Origin: Distichodus sexfasciatus
Lineage: Eukaryota > Chordata > Actinopteri > Characiformes > Distichodontidae
Assembly (NCBI GenBank): GCA_032718565.1
Contig: JAVGVS010000023.1
Location: 3,383,548 to 3,447,547 of the forward strand
DNA: 64,000 nt
Direction: 5' to 3'
Under the pieces are notes generated by a model. That model worked only from the letters and a program-made list of their open reading frames with translations. It searched no databases and was not told the origin of the DNA. A program made the translations under genes and the position numbers. Positions 20,646 through 31,443 of this stretch are shown here, piece after piece. The number at the start of each line of letters is the position of its first letter. Position 1 is the stretch's first letter.

Positions 20646-20778
20646 AATAGCAGTTAAATGCTGAGAAAAAAAACGAATGGAAACATATTATAGTAGCTTT
20701 AATTGGTTCATCTTAACAGGATAACTTTGCCTAAAATATTTAAGCCTTTTCCCACATTTAGAACATGTTAGATGACCA

Positions 20779-20893
20779 GGGGTGCGTTTCCCAAAAATAT
20801 AGTTGCTAACGTTTTGCTAACTATGTTAGCAACACTGTGTTAGTTGCTAATGTATACTACGTTAGTTGCTAACATAGTTAGGAAACGCACCCC
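20779..20893. mobile_element. 115-bp foldback MITE (GGGGTGCGTTTCC ends)
   Basis: GGGGTGCGTTTCCC at the left and GGAAACGCACCCC at the right are inverted ends. The interior is made of GTTGCTAAC / GTTAGCAAC palindromic motifs, so the whole element can fold on itself. Flanks TTAGATG and TTAGACG may be a diverged target duplication. A second, more decayed copy lies at 44015-44113. Confidence 0.85.
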
Positions 20894-22424
20894 AGATTAG
20901 ACGGTTTTTATAGTAATTTTATAGAGAGTGATATGAGCCATTGTGTGTAAATCAACACAGGCAAACCATATATTATTCGATTAAATGAAAACATATCAAA
21001 AGTTCAAACAACAAATCCCAACTCACTTGTTGGACCCAGTCTGACTGTCTGTTATCCAATTGTTTAATTCAGCTGCTGTTTATTTCTAATCAGTAAGGGT
21101 AATAATGCTAAGCTAACCACCTCTGTTAACACTAGCTTGTGTGAACACAAACTCTCCTTTGGATTTATAGCTAAAATTTCATGTACTCAATTCAAAGTTT
21201 CTGTTGAAAAACTCTAACCTTGTACTGCTGAATTCTCCATGACTCACAGTGATATGTGAAGGTTAACATCAGTCACGGTAAATAACACCAGGTGTTTAAG
21301 GTTCAAACTCAGAGGTTGTCTCCTTTAAGACCAGTTTTCTGGAACACACTTTCGTTCTGTTAAGGATTAGCATGCTGAACTTTGTTTTCGTGAATCTCCT
21401 CGACTGAAAACATTAGCCTTGTTCTAAGCCATTAACGTCGGAACCTGGCAACTGCTCTGCAACATTTATATTACTGGGGCCTGGGCCAAGTCGCTGGAGC
21501 TCGACAGCGCCGTCATATTTCCTTACAACATTGTATAAGCAGGGATGAAATGTCAGCGATGTTTGCATGCCGTCTCGTGAAGCTGATAATTGTATGCAAT
21601 GTTTCTTAAAAAAAGGATAGGAAAAAAGAGGCAGCCGTTCAGAGGGGTTTCTTTCAACTCTGAATAATTTTACATTCTTGCCTACACTGCAAATGGAAAC
21701 CTCATGATACAGCCACTGACTTGGCAGTTTAATACTTGACTGAAGCCTAATTTCGAAAGAATTTTTATTAATATGAAATGTATGATTATTATATGGACTG
21801 GCACATTTTGAACTGTGCCTAAGGTTTATACTTTAGGGTAATGCAGTTTCCTTTAATCTGTCAATACAGAGAAGCAATATGGGAGATGGGAAATGCAAAA
21901 AGAAAGCTGCGATGCCTGTGGGATAGATTAACATATCTTTAAACATGTTTCATAGGAGAAGTCTACCGATTTAGAACTCAATATTCACTCCGCAACACAT
22001 CTTGGCCTATTTGGAATGACTGACAATAACCTTTTATCTCAAGAACATGAAGTCATATGAAAAATTCAAGTAAAAGAAATGTCAACTTAGCCTTGAAACA
22101 CAATGAAACTGTACTGTGCTCAAACCTATATTCAGAATTGCGCATTTTTTTAAAATGCTAAACTACAAAAATATTGTCAAAAAACAAATATATACATTTA
22201 TTTATTAATTTGTGCTTAAAAATAATACCAGATATCTCAACAAATTGAGTGTAACAATTTCAATACAGCACCAAATTGGCCAGGAATGACAATTCTAGTA
22301 TAAAACAATGTGATAAATACTAAGACAAAAGTAAACACTATACGTCTAAATGTAATGCAAATCAAGTTAAATCACAATTTACATGACTAGTTTAAACAAG
22401 TGATTTAATGAAATCACAATCCAC
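20894..22424. other. Long unique stretch, includes a candidate conserved element
   Basis: No repeat or gene is recognised. The part at 21330-21600 is compositionally complex and balanced (for example GCCATTAACGTCGGAACC and GAAGCTGATAATTGTATGC) and differs from the AT-rich surroundings, so it is a weak candidate conserved non-coding element. Confidence 0.3.
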
Positions 22425-22490
22425 AAATATGAGTCAGTATCGAACCAATGTTCGACATCAGTATTGGTTTGGTGCATCCCTAACTAAATA
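22425..22490 (-). mobile_element. Transposon right end (TAGGGATGCACCAAACC type)
   Basis: GGTTTGGTGCATCCCTA at the right, with CAGTATCGAACCAATG behind it, is the reverse complement of a TAGGGATGCACCRA terminus. It is related to the one ending at 3302. The left end is not found. Confidence 0.5.
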
Positions 22491-22739
22491 TGGACAACAT
22501 CGCTTTACCTCTAACATATTCACTGGCTAAAAATCCAACTCTATCATTGGCTGGACAGAGCAGTTACTGGGTTTTGTTTTCATAGTACCAAGGTGGTTAA
22601 AAAGGTGGTCATAAATAAAAAAAAGTATATAATTAAAAGATATTCTAATGTTCAGTTGTTTGAGTTGCTTTAACATGTGGAACCCGTTGCTTTGAACAAA
22701 TCTTCAGACCCAACCAAACTTCTAGTATAGAAGACCAAT

Positions 22740-22780
22740 ATGATGATGATGATGATGATCATGATCATGATGATGATGAG
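22740..22780. repeat. (GAT)n with internal ATGATCAT palindromes
   Basis: GATGATGATGATGATGATC changes to CATGATCATGATGATGATG, so the array flips phase around two GATC palindromes. Confidence 0.9.
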
Positions 22781-23548
22781 AACTGGGAACAAACAGAAAA
22801 GGTAAATGAAAAAGGTTGCCATATTGAGCCGTCAATTCTTTTCCTTGCCATCCCTGAGGAAAAGGAGATGATTAGCTGAGGTTAATAAACATTTACGCTG
22901 GATCCGAGTGCTCATCTAGGATCAGACTGTGAGTCTCTGTGCTTACTTTTCGCACACTGGGATTAAGCTCTGACTTAGGATCTTTCTTTTCGCTTCTGCT
23001 CAATAGTTCATAGTCATGAAATTTCCTGCAACAGACCAATACGACAATGATGATGAACTTTGAAAACTGAGAAGCAAAATCTAATGAGAACTTAAGTGGC
23101 CTCTGATTATGTGAACAGCAAACACAGGGTCATCCGAACATGCCGCTGTCATCTAATGTGTCCCGTTACGACCCATACAGCGACCCCCACTGTTGCTGTT
23201 GACCCCAGTTTGTACAACACGCATACACACACACACACACATGCACCCACATGAACACTGATGCTAACAGGCTTGTTAGGCTGGTCATAACAGCATCCGA
23301 TCAAGCTCAAACTCCCACACACATGCCGACACTGTCACATTGCTGCATAATGGCAGCGCAGCAGTGTCAGCATCTGAGCTTTTCTTACAACATGGGAGGA
23401 TTTTAACCATCTGCGGCGCTACACAGTTGGACACAAGTCTTCGTCAGCCATTAACAGCTGTAAATAAATCGCTAATTGGCCACCAGTCCACTGCACGACA
23501 TAACCCTAGAGGAGAATAGGAAAACCATATATGAGAAGTAAATATATA
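22781..23548. other. Unique sequence with a short CA run
   Basis: A CACACACACACACAC run lies at about 23226-23241. No gene is recognised. The stretch 23090-23480 has balanced composition. Confidence 0.4.
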
Positions 23549-24218
23549 TAGGCTTCGACTTTGCAATTTATCGAAAATGAACAGACTTTCCCGACTGTGT
23601 GTTCATGTACTATACTGCTCCTTTAAAACCATACTACCATGTGTGTTGCCACGTGACTACACTACAAGTATCGATCTGTGTTTTAAAATCTTAAAGATAT
23701 TCACCGTTTCATTAGGAAAAAATATTCCTACTTTAATATTTGTGCAGAGCGGTACAATGGCGCAGTGCTTAGCGAGGCCGCCTCCCAGAAAGAAGGTCCT
23801 GGATTCAAACCCCAAGTCGGCCATGGGGCCTTTCTGTGTGGAGTTTGCATGCTCTCCCTGTGTTCGCGTGTTTTCTCCAGGAGCTCTGGTTTCCTCCCAC
23901 AGTCCAAAAGCATGCAAACATATTAATTGGCGACTCTAAATTGGCCCCGTAAGGTGTGAATGTGAGTGTGAAAGTGTGTCCCCTGTGGTGTGTTAGCGCC
24001 TACCCAGGGTTGTTCCCTGCCTTGCGCCCCAAAGATCCTGGGATAGGCTCTGTTCCCCCCGCGACCCCAGTTGGTATTAAGTGGTTCGGATAATGAATGA
24101 AATATATTTGTGCACATTTACAGTACAAACCTTTAACGATGAGGGCAGAAAACAAAAATATGAAGCAAAAGTTTTGATTAAACATGATATTCGTTTGCGG
24201 TTACATTGCCCAGCCTTA
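23549..24218. mobile_element. Family A-related MITE, interrupted by a SINE
   Basis: The left end TAGGCTTCGACTTTGCAATT is diverged. The right end TTGCCCAGCCTTA matches the CCCAGCCCTA terminus. Interior blocks (AAAACCATACTACC; AGATATTCACCGTTTC; TTTGTGCACATTTACAGTACAAACC split by the insertion) align in order with the uninterrupted copy at 36593-37003. The type 1 SINE at 23747-24103 divides it. Confidence 0.68.
23747..24103 (+). mobile_element. SINE type 1, full length with 11-bp target duplication
   Basis: The head GGCGCAGTGCTTAGCGAGG and B box GGATTCAAACCCC are tRNA-like. The body has TTTCTGTGTGGAGTTTGCAT, GGCGACTCTAAATTGGCC and CCTGGGATAGGCTCTG, ending GGATAATGAATGAA. ATATTTGTGCA occurs exactly at 23736-23746 and 24104-24114, a perfect 11-bp target-site duplication. 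This is the clearest retrotransposition event in the window. Confidence 0.93.
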
Positions 24219-24544
24219 TGTATAATATTTAATACATAACAAATATGCTGGAGAACGTTGGAAATAAGGGAAAGAAGTGATTTTTTTTCTTTGCTGCCAA
24301 CTTTTCCGTGTCTGCGCACTTCCGAGCCACTGTCGTATCAGTCGCAGTCGACTGGGTTCCATTAGTGACACCACTTTATTCGGCCGTAATGAGCAGGAAT
24401 GTCGCGCCGAGAGACGTCTGTTCTGTGACGGTGTGTGAAGTGAGATGGCCCTATTCTTAATGGGACAGTGACAGTTGAGTTGGGCACTATAGGAAGGAGA
24501 ATACTGCAATATTTCGGATCATCTTCACGGCATGTAATTTCAGA
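24219..24544. other. Unique sequence
   Basis: Some CpG-richer segments occur at 24310-24430 (CCGTGTCTGCGCAC; GTCGCGCCGAGAGACG). No gene is recognised. Confidence 0.4.
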
Positions 24545-25200
24545 GACGGGGTGCCACTAAGGATTTTTTTATTGAATAGTTGATTCATCTAAGTGATTAA
24601 GTTTCTTCTAAAAATATCACACTGACAATTTAGGTGCCTTATTATATAACCTGTAATAATAAAGAATAATAGTATATAGCATAGTATATAGTAGAATAAT
24701 AATAGAATAGTAATAATCACTATAACATACTTAATTATACTGATTAAAAATGACAAAAGTTATCTGTGGTGTTTTGGTATAATATTCAATATGCCCCTTA
24801 ACTAACTTAATTATACTGGTAATTGTTCTATCGTATTTTGGTCGTAACTTCCCAAAAAATCGTGACTTAACTATACAGATTACAAATTACAAATTTTCTC
24901 TTTGGTACATCAATGTTTTTTATCCTGTAATTAACTTACTTATACTAGTTACAAATGTCATATTTTTCTCAAACACTCATTTAATCAAAATTTAAGGTAG
25001 CAGTAAAATGACTTATAGCATTAATAATAATTAAAAGTATTTAGCAGCAACAAGGTCAAATTACAGTAAAAATCTATTCCTAGTAATGGTAATTTTGAGC
25101 AATTTTGTCTTGCAGGTGGTTTGTCTCGAGGCGTCTTTTCCATTTTTTTCTGATTATAAAAAGTACTGCCATGTTTTAAAATCTTTACACTGAACCTTTT
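24545..25200 (+). mobile_element. Family B hAT-like copy, diverged
   Basis: GGGGTGCCACTAAGGATT at the left, then TTTAGCAGCAACAAGGTC, AATCTATTCCTAGTAATGG and TTTACACTGAACC follow the family B order seen at 8656-9545 and 37640-38280. The right end is unclear. Confidence 0.55.
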
Positions 25201-25764
25201 TGGTAGCCAAACTGCAGCATAGGCTGGATGTGCATAGTCTAGTCATAAACATTATAAAAGACATAATGAAAAAAGACAGAAAAAAGAACGGCACTGTAGC
25301 TTGTATTATAGTAATGTTCTTGAGTTCAGGACTTGCCTTATTGCTAATTAAAATGATCACTGAGAGGAAATTAGTACACATTGCTGATCTCGTCTTGATG
25401 TTTCGGCTCAGAAAGGCTTGACGGCCGCAATAAATATCATCATATTGATTAACCTTAGCCACCAGATACAGTCATTTATCACTAACAGGAACGTCCCCTA
25501 AATGTCAGCTTATTACGATTAGCTGAGTTTAGCAGAGATGATTGATGGATCTACATATTTTCATATGGCACGCTGGATTTCTCTTTTGAATTGATCTTGA
25601 ACATCAGAGGAGTCAGAAATATGCAGTTTTATGCATGGTTTAAAATGACAATGCAGTGTGAATTTATGTTAAGTTAATTTAGCTACTGAGACGTTAACAA
25701 GTCTACAACCTGTACAACTATCTTTGTGGATAGACTCCCTTAATGACTAGATATATACAGTTCT
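25201..25764. other. AT-rich unique sequence
   Basis: Open frames overlap on both strands at 25200-25421 but show no known domain. Confidence 0.4.
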
Positions 25765-26000
25765 ACAGCTAATCCTAACCATAACCCTAACCTTAACCTC
25801 AGTAACCTAACGCACATCTTTTACCTCTTTTAGCTTCTCAAATAAAACATGCACATTTTCTATTAAGTCATTTATCTTCATGGGGACCTCTCAAATGTCC
25901 CCACAAAGCCATAAAAATGTATATCAATGATTTTAGGGTACAAAAAGCCCCAAAAAGGTCCCCACAATGCATAAAAACATGATACACACACACACATTTA
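25765..26000. repeat. Interspersed repeat with telomere-like CCTAACC and GTCCCCACA motifs
   Basis: AATCCTAACCATAACCCTAA and CCTTAACCTCAGTAACC are followed by GGGGACCTCTCAAATGTCCC and GGTCCCCACAATGC, a combination I associate with a teleost interspersed repeat. A short ACACACACAC run ends it. It is not a telomere: the CCTAA units are irregular and few. Confidence 0.45.
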
Positions 26001-26285
26001 TGCAACTGTTCAAACAGGATTTTGTGGTTTCAGTTGGGACAGGACACCTCAGCACCACCTACAACACATGAAATTTGCAACATACACACATATCACTTTT
26101 TCACTGGCACCAGGAACTGTGCGGGGCTCTGCTTTCTGATTGGTCAAAATGTAGACATGAAACAGATGGAACTATCTGTGCTACGTGCACCAGAACTTCG
26201 TTAACAAGTTAGTTATGGTGTGGTATTCAGAGCACCGCTAAACAAGTTTTAAAAACTCAAGACTATAAAAAATAGCTTGTTCGTT

Positions 26286-26690
26286 CTATCCAATTGCTTG
26301 TGTTTGACTCTTGATGATTTCGTATGGTACTTCTCTCCACGTTCTTCTGTCATTAACCGCTATATTTATCTGTTTCATTCTTAGATTGACGTCTGTTTTT
26401 ACTGTGTCAAGCCAGCGTGCTCTTTGACTTCTTTCACAGACCATTCTGTGCATCAGCGCTTTTTCCAACGAGTCTGATCACATGACAAGGCCAAAACAAG
26501 TGAACTTGAATCTGACGATATTGATGCCTTCAAGATTTCTTTGTTGGTTATTCTTGCTGTCCAAGGTGTTCTTAGCATTCTTCTCCAACACCAAAGCTCA
26601 GATGTGTCAATTATTCTTCTGTCAGCTTTCTTCAGGGTCCAGATTTCGCATCCGTACATCATTATTGGGATCATCTTTCATGCCATCACA
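26286..26690 (-). pseudogene. RTE-type reverse transcriptase, C-terminal fragment (broken)
   Basis: This is a dead fragment of a non-LTR retrotransposon polyprotein, downstream of the catalytic reverse-transcriptase core. The minus-strand frame ending at 26453 contains YGCEIWTLKKADRR and WCWRRMLRTPWTARITNKE, hallmarks of the C-terminal part of RTE/BovB-like ORF2. A second frame from 26468 to 26286 continues the homology with WLDTVKTDVNLRMKQI and NDRRTWREV. The two are joined by a frameshift near 26460-26480. The catalytic YADD region and the endonuclease are absent. The assignment to RTE rather than another LINE clade is less certain than its non-LTR identity. Confidence 0.8.
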
Positions 26691-27049
26691 GAATGGATTA
26701 GGTATGCCATGGTTCCTGTATACCTATGAAACAGCACCATATGGGTCTTGTTAATAAAATTATTATTAGCAGTTGGAAATCACATCGAGACTTATCATGA
26801 GTCCACATCAGGAGGCTTTAAGTGACTACTTTTACTTTGACTACGACGGTGTAAAATCCCCTTCCTCGAAAAGGTCCAGATCTTGTGCCGTAAGCTGGAA
26901 GAGTTTGATAACTTCATAACAGACTGCAGCTACAGCACTAGCTATTAGGATTAGACACGACTCGCACTCTGGAGGCATTGAGTGGAACCAGACACGAGTG
27001 TGTGTCTGTGTGTGTATGTTTGTGTGTTGAGGACGGGCTGCCACTGAGG
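26691..27049. other. Unique sequence
   Basis: A short TG-rich stretch lies at 26996-27026. No gene is recognised. Confidence 0.4.
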
Positions 27050-27240
27050 AGTTGCCTAATTAATTAGCTTACTGGAATGAGCCAGAAAGTGTGGCTTTAT
27101 TATTCCGTGCGCCGAGCCATTTAGAACGGCCAAAACTGGTGTCCGCTTCAACTGGTTAAAGGAGATTCGACAGCCGGCATATTCATAACCGCCTTGCTTC
27201 TTTCTCCCATCTCCAATCGTCGGAAAAAAAGAGTCGAATG
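27050..27240. other. Candidate conserved non-coding element
   Basis: Complex, unique sequence with TAATTAATTAGC at 27058-27069 (a dense homeodomain-core cluster), GTGGCTTTATTATTCCGTGC and GCATATTCATAACCGCC. It sits between a unique AT-rich stretch and purine-rich DNA. Function is inferred only from motif content. Confidence 0.25.
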
Positions 27241-27700
27241 AACTTTTGTGGCCTTTCAGCTGGCTTCAATGAGGCCCAGGTGCGGTGGAAGAAAAAGGCA
27301 GAGAAAAGCGAAGAGGAAGAAGGAGCGAACGAGGCGCTGCGAGAACAGAGTGGAGCGAGGGAAGCCGTACCGAGGGAGCTTAAAGAGGGAAGATGGTTAA
27401 AAAAAAGGCTTGGAGAGGAAACGGGAGAACGAGAGAGAGAGAGTGAGAGGTGGAGGGGGGGATGAAAAATGACAGTCAATCAGACACCATCAAGGAAGAA
27501 TGGATGAGATTGAGTGTGATCAGCAGGGTGAAGGGGGGCGGGGGTGGGTAGCGATGAGATGAAGCTGGAAAAGAAAGAAATGAGAAAATGAAAGCATGAC
27601 AAGTAAGAGAAAAGGAGAAAGAGCGAGAGATGTATTGATGGAGGAGGCTTGCTGCAAGTTTGTCTGAAAGAGTTGGGTGGGACTGACATTGTTAGTTGAG
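27241..27700. repeat. Purine-rich tract
   Basis: Strong G/A bias on the plus strand, with GAGAGAGAGAGAG at about 27432-27444 and GGAGGGGGGG. Frames on both strands are compositional. Confidence 0.7.
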
Positions 27701-28186
27701 GAATCTAAAAACAGGAAAGGAAGGGGTGTGAGTCTGACAGCGAAGGTGTCTGCAGAGCACGTTAATGAGCTGATGTGATGTGAGAGTGTGTGAGGTTCAG
27801 AACTTGGTAGAAGTGAAGAGGAGGTGTGAACTGAGATAAGGGAGACCTTGCGAAGGAGTTTCCCAACTGGAAAAAAGGCAGCTGGAGAAGATGGTGAGCA
27901 GTTTCAAAGCATTTTAACTCACTTCAGATGTGAGGACGCTGCTCTGATCGATGCTTCTCAGTCTGGAGCCTGTTCCACAGTTTGAGATCTCGGAGAGAAA
28001 CTGCACTCCGAAGCGCTTCTTTACTGAAGAATAGGTTTCAAACCCTACACTCGACCGACTACTCACCTGGACTTTTTTTCCATGACTTGATCGTAATCTT
28101 TTTGAGCTTTTTTCAATTGCAGAAACTGTCTTTCTTAAACCACACACACGCATTTCCCCCAGCTCTAAACTGAGTCACCCTTTTCC
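27701..28186. other. Unique sequence
   Basis: No gene, RNA or known repeat is recognised. Confidence 0.4.
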
Positions 28187-28300
28187 ACATGACAATATTT
28201 GAACCTTTTTCTACAAGTCTTTACACAAAAGTCACCCAATAAATCATTCATTGCCCTACATATTCAATCAGGAAGTTATCAGAACTTCAAGTCCATTTCC
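28187..28300 (+). repeat. Family D fragment
   Basis: CCACATGACAATATTTGAACC, then CCAATAAATCATTCATTG and ATATTCAATC, match 28759-28850 and 31220-31280 in order. This is a short piece of the inverted-repeat family whose best copy is at 30998-31443. Confidence 0.5.
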
Positions 28301-28564
28301 ATTTTCTCAAATCATCACATGCCATTTTAAGTGACGTTGCAAACATCTGACATCTAAGTTCGTTTCAGACTTGACAATCAGATAACATACACAAGCTATC
28401 AAAAATGTGTGTTTCATGCCAGAGGAATTAATAAAAGATTTATCAAAACACTGCTCACAAAAGCTTTTGAATATTTTTTTCAGAGAAATCATTCAGAAAT
28501 TCACCAATAACTATACAAATAACAGGAACACACTGCTGACAGAGATTTAGAAAGTCAGGTTTTG

Positions 28565-28992
28565 TTGAACACATTTTAAGCGTTGACATACAGTATGCGG
28601 AAAGAAAATTGTGCTCATGCTTAGGGAAATGCATTGTAAAGAATGACAAAAGATTGTTGGTTTTGTACTAGAAGAGGCCATTTTTTTTCTGTTTTGGGAC
28701 CTGAGAAAAACTGCAAACACAAAGATTTCAGCTAAACATAAGCAGAAAATAACCCCTTTCCACATCAATATTTGAAACCTTTTTACAAACCTGCATATAC
28801 TGTAACCGAGGCCCAATAATTTATTCATTGGCATATGGATTCTGAAAAATCATGTGTATGTCAGTGTAGTCATCAAAACCTAAACCCAAAGACCACACAG
28901 TTTTCTAGGTGAAAGTTCTAAGGCTCAGTATTAACACACCAAGCAGAGTTGCAGTGACAATAAATAGGGTCTGGAGGTGTGTAGTTTCAACA
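28565..28992 (+). mobile_element. Family D element, diverged copy
   Basis: TGGTTTTGTACTAGAAGAGG, GATTTCAGCTAAACATAAGC, GCCCAATAATTTATTCATTG and CATCAAAACCTAAACC match 31115-31355 in the same order. The approximate ends GAACACATTTTAAGCGTTGAC and GGTGTGTAGTTTCAAC resemble, weakly, the inverted ends of the 30998-31443 copy. Confidence 0.5.
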
Positions 28993-29120
28993 ATGCAACC
29001 TAACAACTGCCAAGTTTAAAGACAACAAAGAGGATGAGGAGGAGGCCAGAACTGACTAAACCTTTGGTATTAGGACCTCTTACTTACTGTGTATGAACTG
29101 TTCTTTACATGCTTTGCAGT

Positions 29121-29222
29121 GTGATATTGTTCTGTAGTGGTTAGGACACTTAATCCTCTGAACCAAGAAGTCATGGGTTTGAATCCATCATTGGTTCCCT
29201 GAGCAAGATCCATAAATTTCCT
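29121..29222 (+). mobile_element. SINE type 2 (V-SINE-like), 5' part
   Basis: TGTAGTGGTTAGGACACTTA, ACCAAGAAGTCATGGGTTTG and GAATCCATCATTGGTTCCCT then GAGCAAGATCC match the type 2 head, with a good B box (GGGTTTGAATCC). The conserved tail (GGATAAGAGTATCTGC) is missing. Confidence 0.75.
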
Positions 29223-30997
29223 TATATGAAAGAAACAGTTGTCACTAATCACCTCGTCAATTTTGAGCGAATATGAACATTGCTACACAGGTAAAATTAA
29301 GTCTTAAAGTGGTGAAAATACAAACGGTACTTTGTATGCTCGGATGCTGTAGGCGTGTCAGCTTAAAGCCCTGAAGCACCGCCCACTACTGCAGAGCCTC
29401 TAACGAGAGAGAAAAAATAAGAGAGTTGATAGATTAGAGCAGATAGTTTGGTAACTTACATTTTACCGTGCATTACGCCACCGCTGTTATTCACATCTGA
29501 GCTAGCTCTTACAGATTAGCCGTGTGTTATCACTAATCATTTGGAGTTCTTTACAACAGGTTAAACATGCACATGTCATATTTGACAGTTTATGGCAACA
29601 CAAAATAGGTAAACTTACACTTGGTGGGTCAACGACAGCCACCCGTGGTGAAGGAATGGAGATATTAGGAACTGCTTCTGTCATGTTATGCTGGTTAGTG
29701 TAGTGTAAGAAGGCTGTGTTTTAGTCCTGCTCTATTTAGATCTACCATGAGAAGCTGTGAAAACTGCACAACTCCACAGTGTTGTAAAACTGGCTTCAGG
29801 GGTTTTCCACATCTTTTCAGACACAATTTTCAGACACAATTCAAACCAAAGATTGTTTTCACCTTACGGTCACTGAAATTAGAAAATGGCTCTGGCCAAG
29901 AGCATCTGCCCTCACCAATGTGTTGCTAAAAGACCTATATAGTAAATGCCGTCATTTCCTGATTATTTTGTAGTCATAGTCTAAACCAATATGGTAGCAG
30001 AGTTTTGAATTAATTCCTTCCAGTGTAATACCATCATATTGTCTGCATTTTTGATAGCTTGTGTATTGTCTGCTTGTGAAGTTTGAATTGAACCCAGATG
30101 GCTGACGCTTGCAATGTTTGAAGTGAGTTTTCCAAACTGTGTGTAAAAACTTGACAGAATGGAAGTTGTTCCAATTGAGCCTAAGCACTAAGGGAAAACT
30201 GTGATTAGCACTGCTCAAGCAGAACCCAGAATCCAGCGAAACTCCAGGACATGAACAGAGACTTTGACTCAAGGACTTGAAATCTCCAAAACTTCAACCA
30301 ATAAGTCCCAAGTTACTCATGCAAGACACTTAAAGTCTCTACTATCTCTCTACTAACTATTCAGTACAAACTGACTCATTTCTGTTGTGAATTACTGGAA
30401 CAGCAACACATCTAACCACTGACCACCGTTATGCATGTGCACATCATGAGTTTTGGAGAGATTGTGCAAGTCACGTTTTTTTTTTTAAAGCAGCTGAGGT
30501 TAAGACCTAGAATACTTTTAGCAAACAGGGTCAAACAGGTAGATGTTGTGATGTTTGAATCGTTGGTAACCTCCTGATTGTTCTGTGAGTTTAGTCACAC
30601 ACACTACATCAGTCAGAAATTAGATTTTGGTGAGAGCTCATCATGCCCTTGCTGACCTGAAGATAATAGAAACCCACAAAAGAATGTTTCTGCATTTAAT
30701 TTTTAGCCTTCAATTTCTGAGCTTTGATCCTGTTCTGAAAGCCAGCAGCCATGGTCCAGTGAATGCAGACAGTTCCCCACCCATTGTACTCTCATGAGGA
30801 CTTCTGTGAAATTGCAAAATTTAAAAAAAAAATGGTGGAACTTCCCTACTGATAAATGCTTCCTGTGAATCTTGATTTGTCTGATCATCAGAAATCTGAT
30901 TCTGAGAATTATTAGAGGAAGTAGTTTGGCCAGCCAAGCTGTTTTTTTTGGACCAGTGTCTGCCTTAGACTGGATTTCACACAAACTTAGCAGAGCA
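29223..30997. other. Long unique stretch
   Basis: No gene or repeat is recognised apart from short A/T runs (for example TTTTTTTTTT at about 30476-30486). Open frames are short. Confidence 0.4.
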
Positions 30998-31443
30998 TTC
31001 AAAACACAGGTTGCTCTGTCAAGTTGACTTGTTGGCAAACATGGTTTTCGGCCGAAGTGTAAGTTAGTCTGAAAACACCAATTAGACTTAGGTTTCGTGC
31101 TTTTCAGACAGTGTTTTGGTTTTGTGCTAGAAGAGCCAATTTTTGTGTTTCAGCAAGTGGGGAAACTGTAAAAGGCACAGATTTCAACTAGGCATAAGCA
31201 CAAATAACTTTTTTTTGCAAACCTTACACAACAGTGGCCCAATAGGTCACTCAATGTATTGGATATTCATTTAGAAAAGTCATGCTCTCTGTGTATCACT
31301 CTAGTTATGCAAACCTCAGCTCTAATACCACAGTGAAAACATGAAAACCTAAGCTGGACACTAGCAGAATTGACATTTTTTGGACTTGGTTTTGAACGTT
31401 TTGCATTGGCAACTTGACAGAGCAACTTAAGGTGTGTTTTGAA
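30998..31443. mobile_element. Family D element with about 45-bp inverted ends
   Basis: The left end TTCAAAACACAGGTTGCTCT then GTCAAGTTG and the right end (read as reverse complement) TTCAAAACACACCTTAAGTT then GCTCTGTCAAGTTG are inverted repeats about 40-45 bp long with a small gap. The 446-bp interior is AT-rich and has no coding frame. Related interiors lie at 28187 and 28565. I cannot name the family. Confidence 0.65.

Noticed and set aside
23747..24103. tRNA gene suggested by A- and B-box-like sequence
   Set aside because: Target-site duplication, a LINE-like tail and further copies show it is a SINE head. The same applies to the heads at 8715, 38754, 45785, 54547 and 58619.
25765..25805. 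Interstitial telomere
   Set aside because: Only a few irregular CCTAA-like units, embedded in a dispersed repeat with GTCCCCACA motifs.
26286..26690. Functional reverse-transcriptase gene
   Set aside because: Only a C-terminal fragment with a frameshift; no catalytic core or endonuclease.
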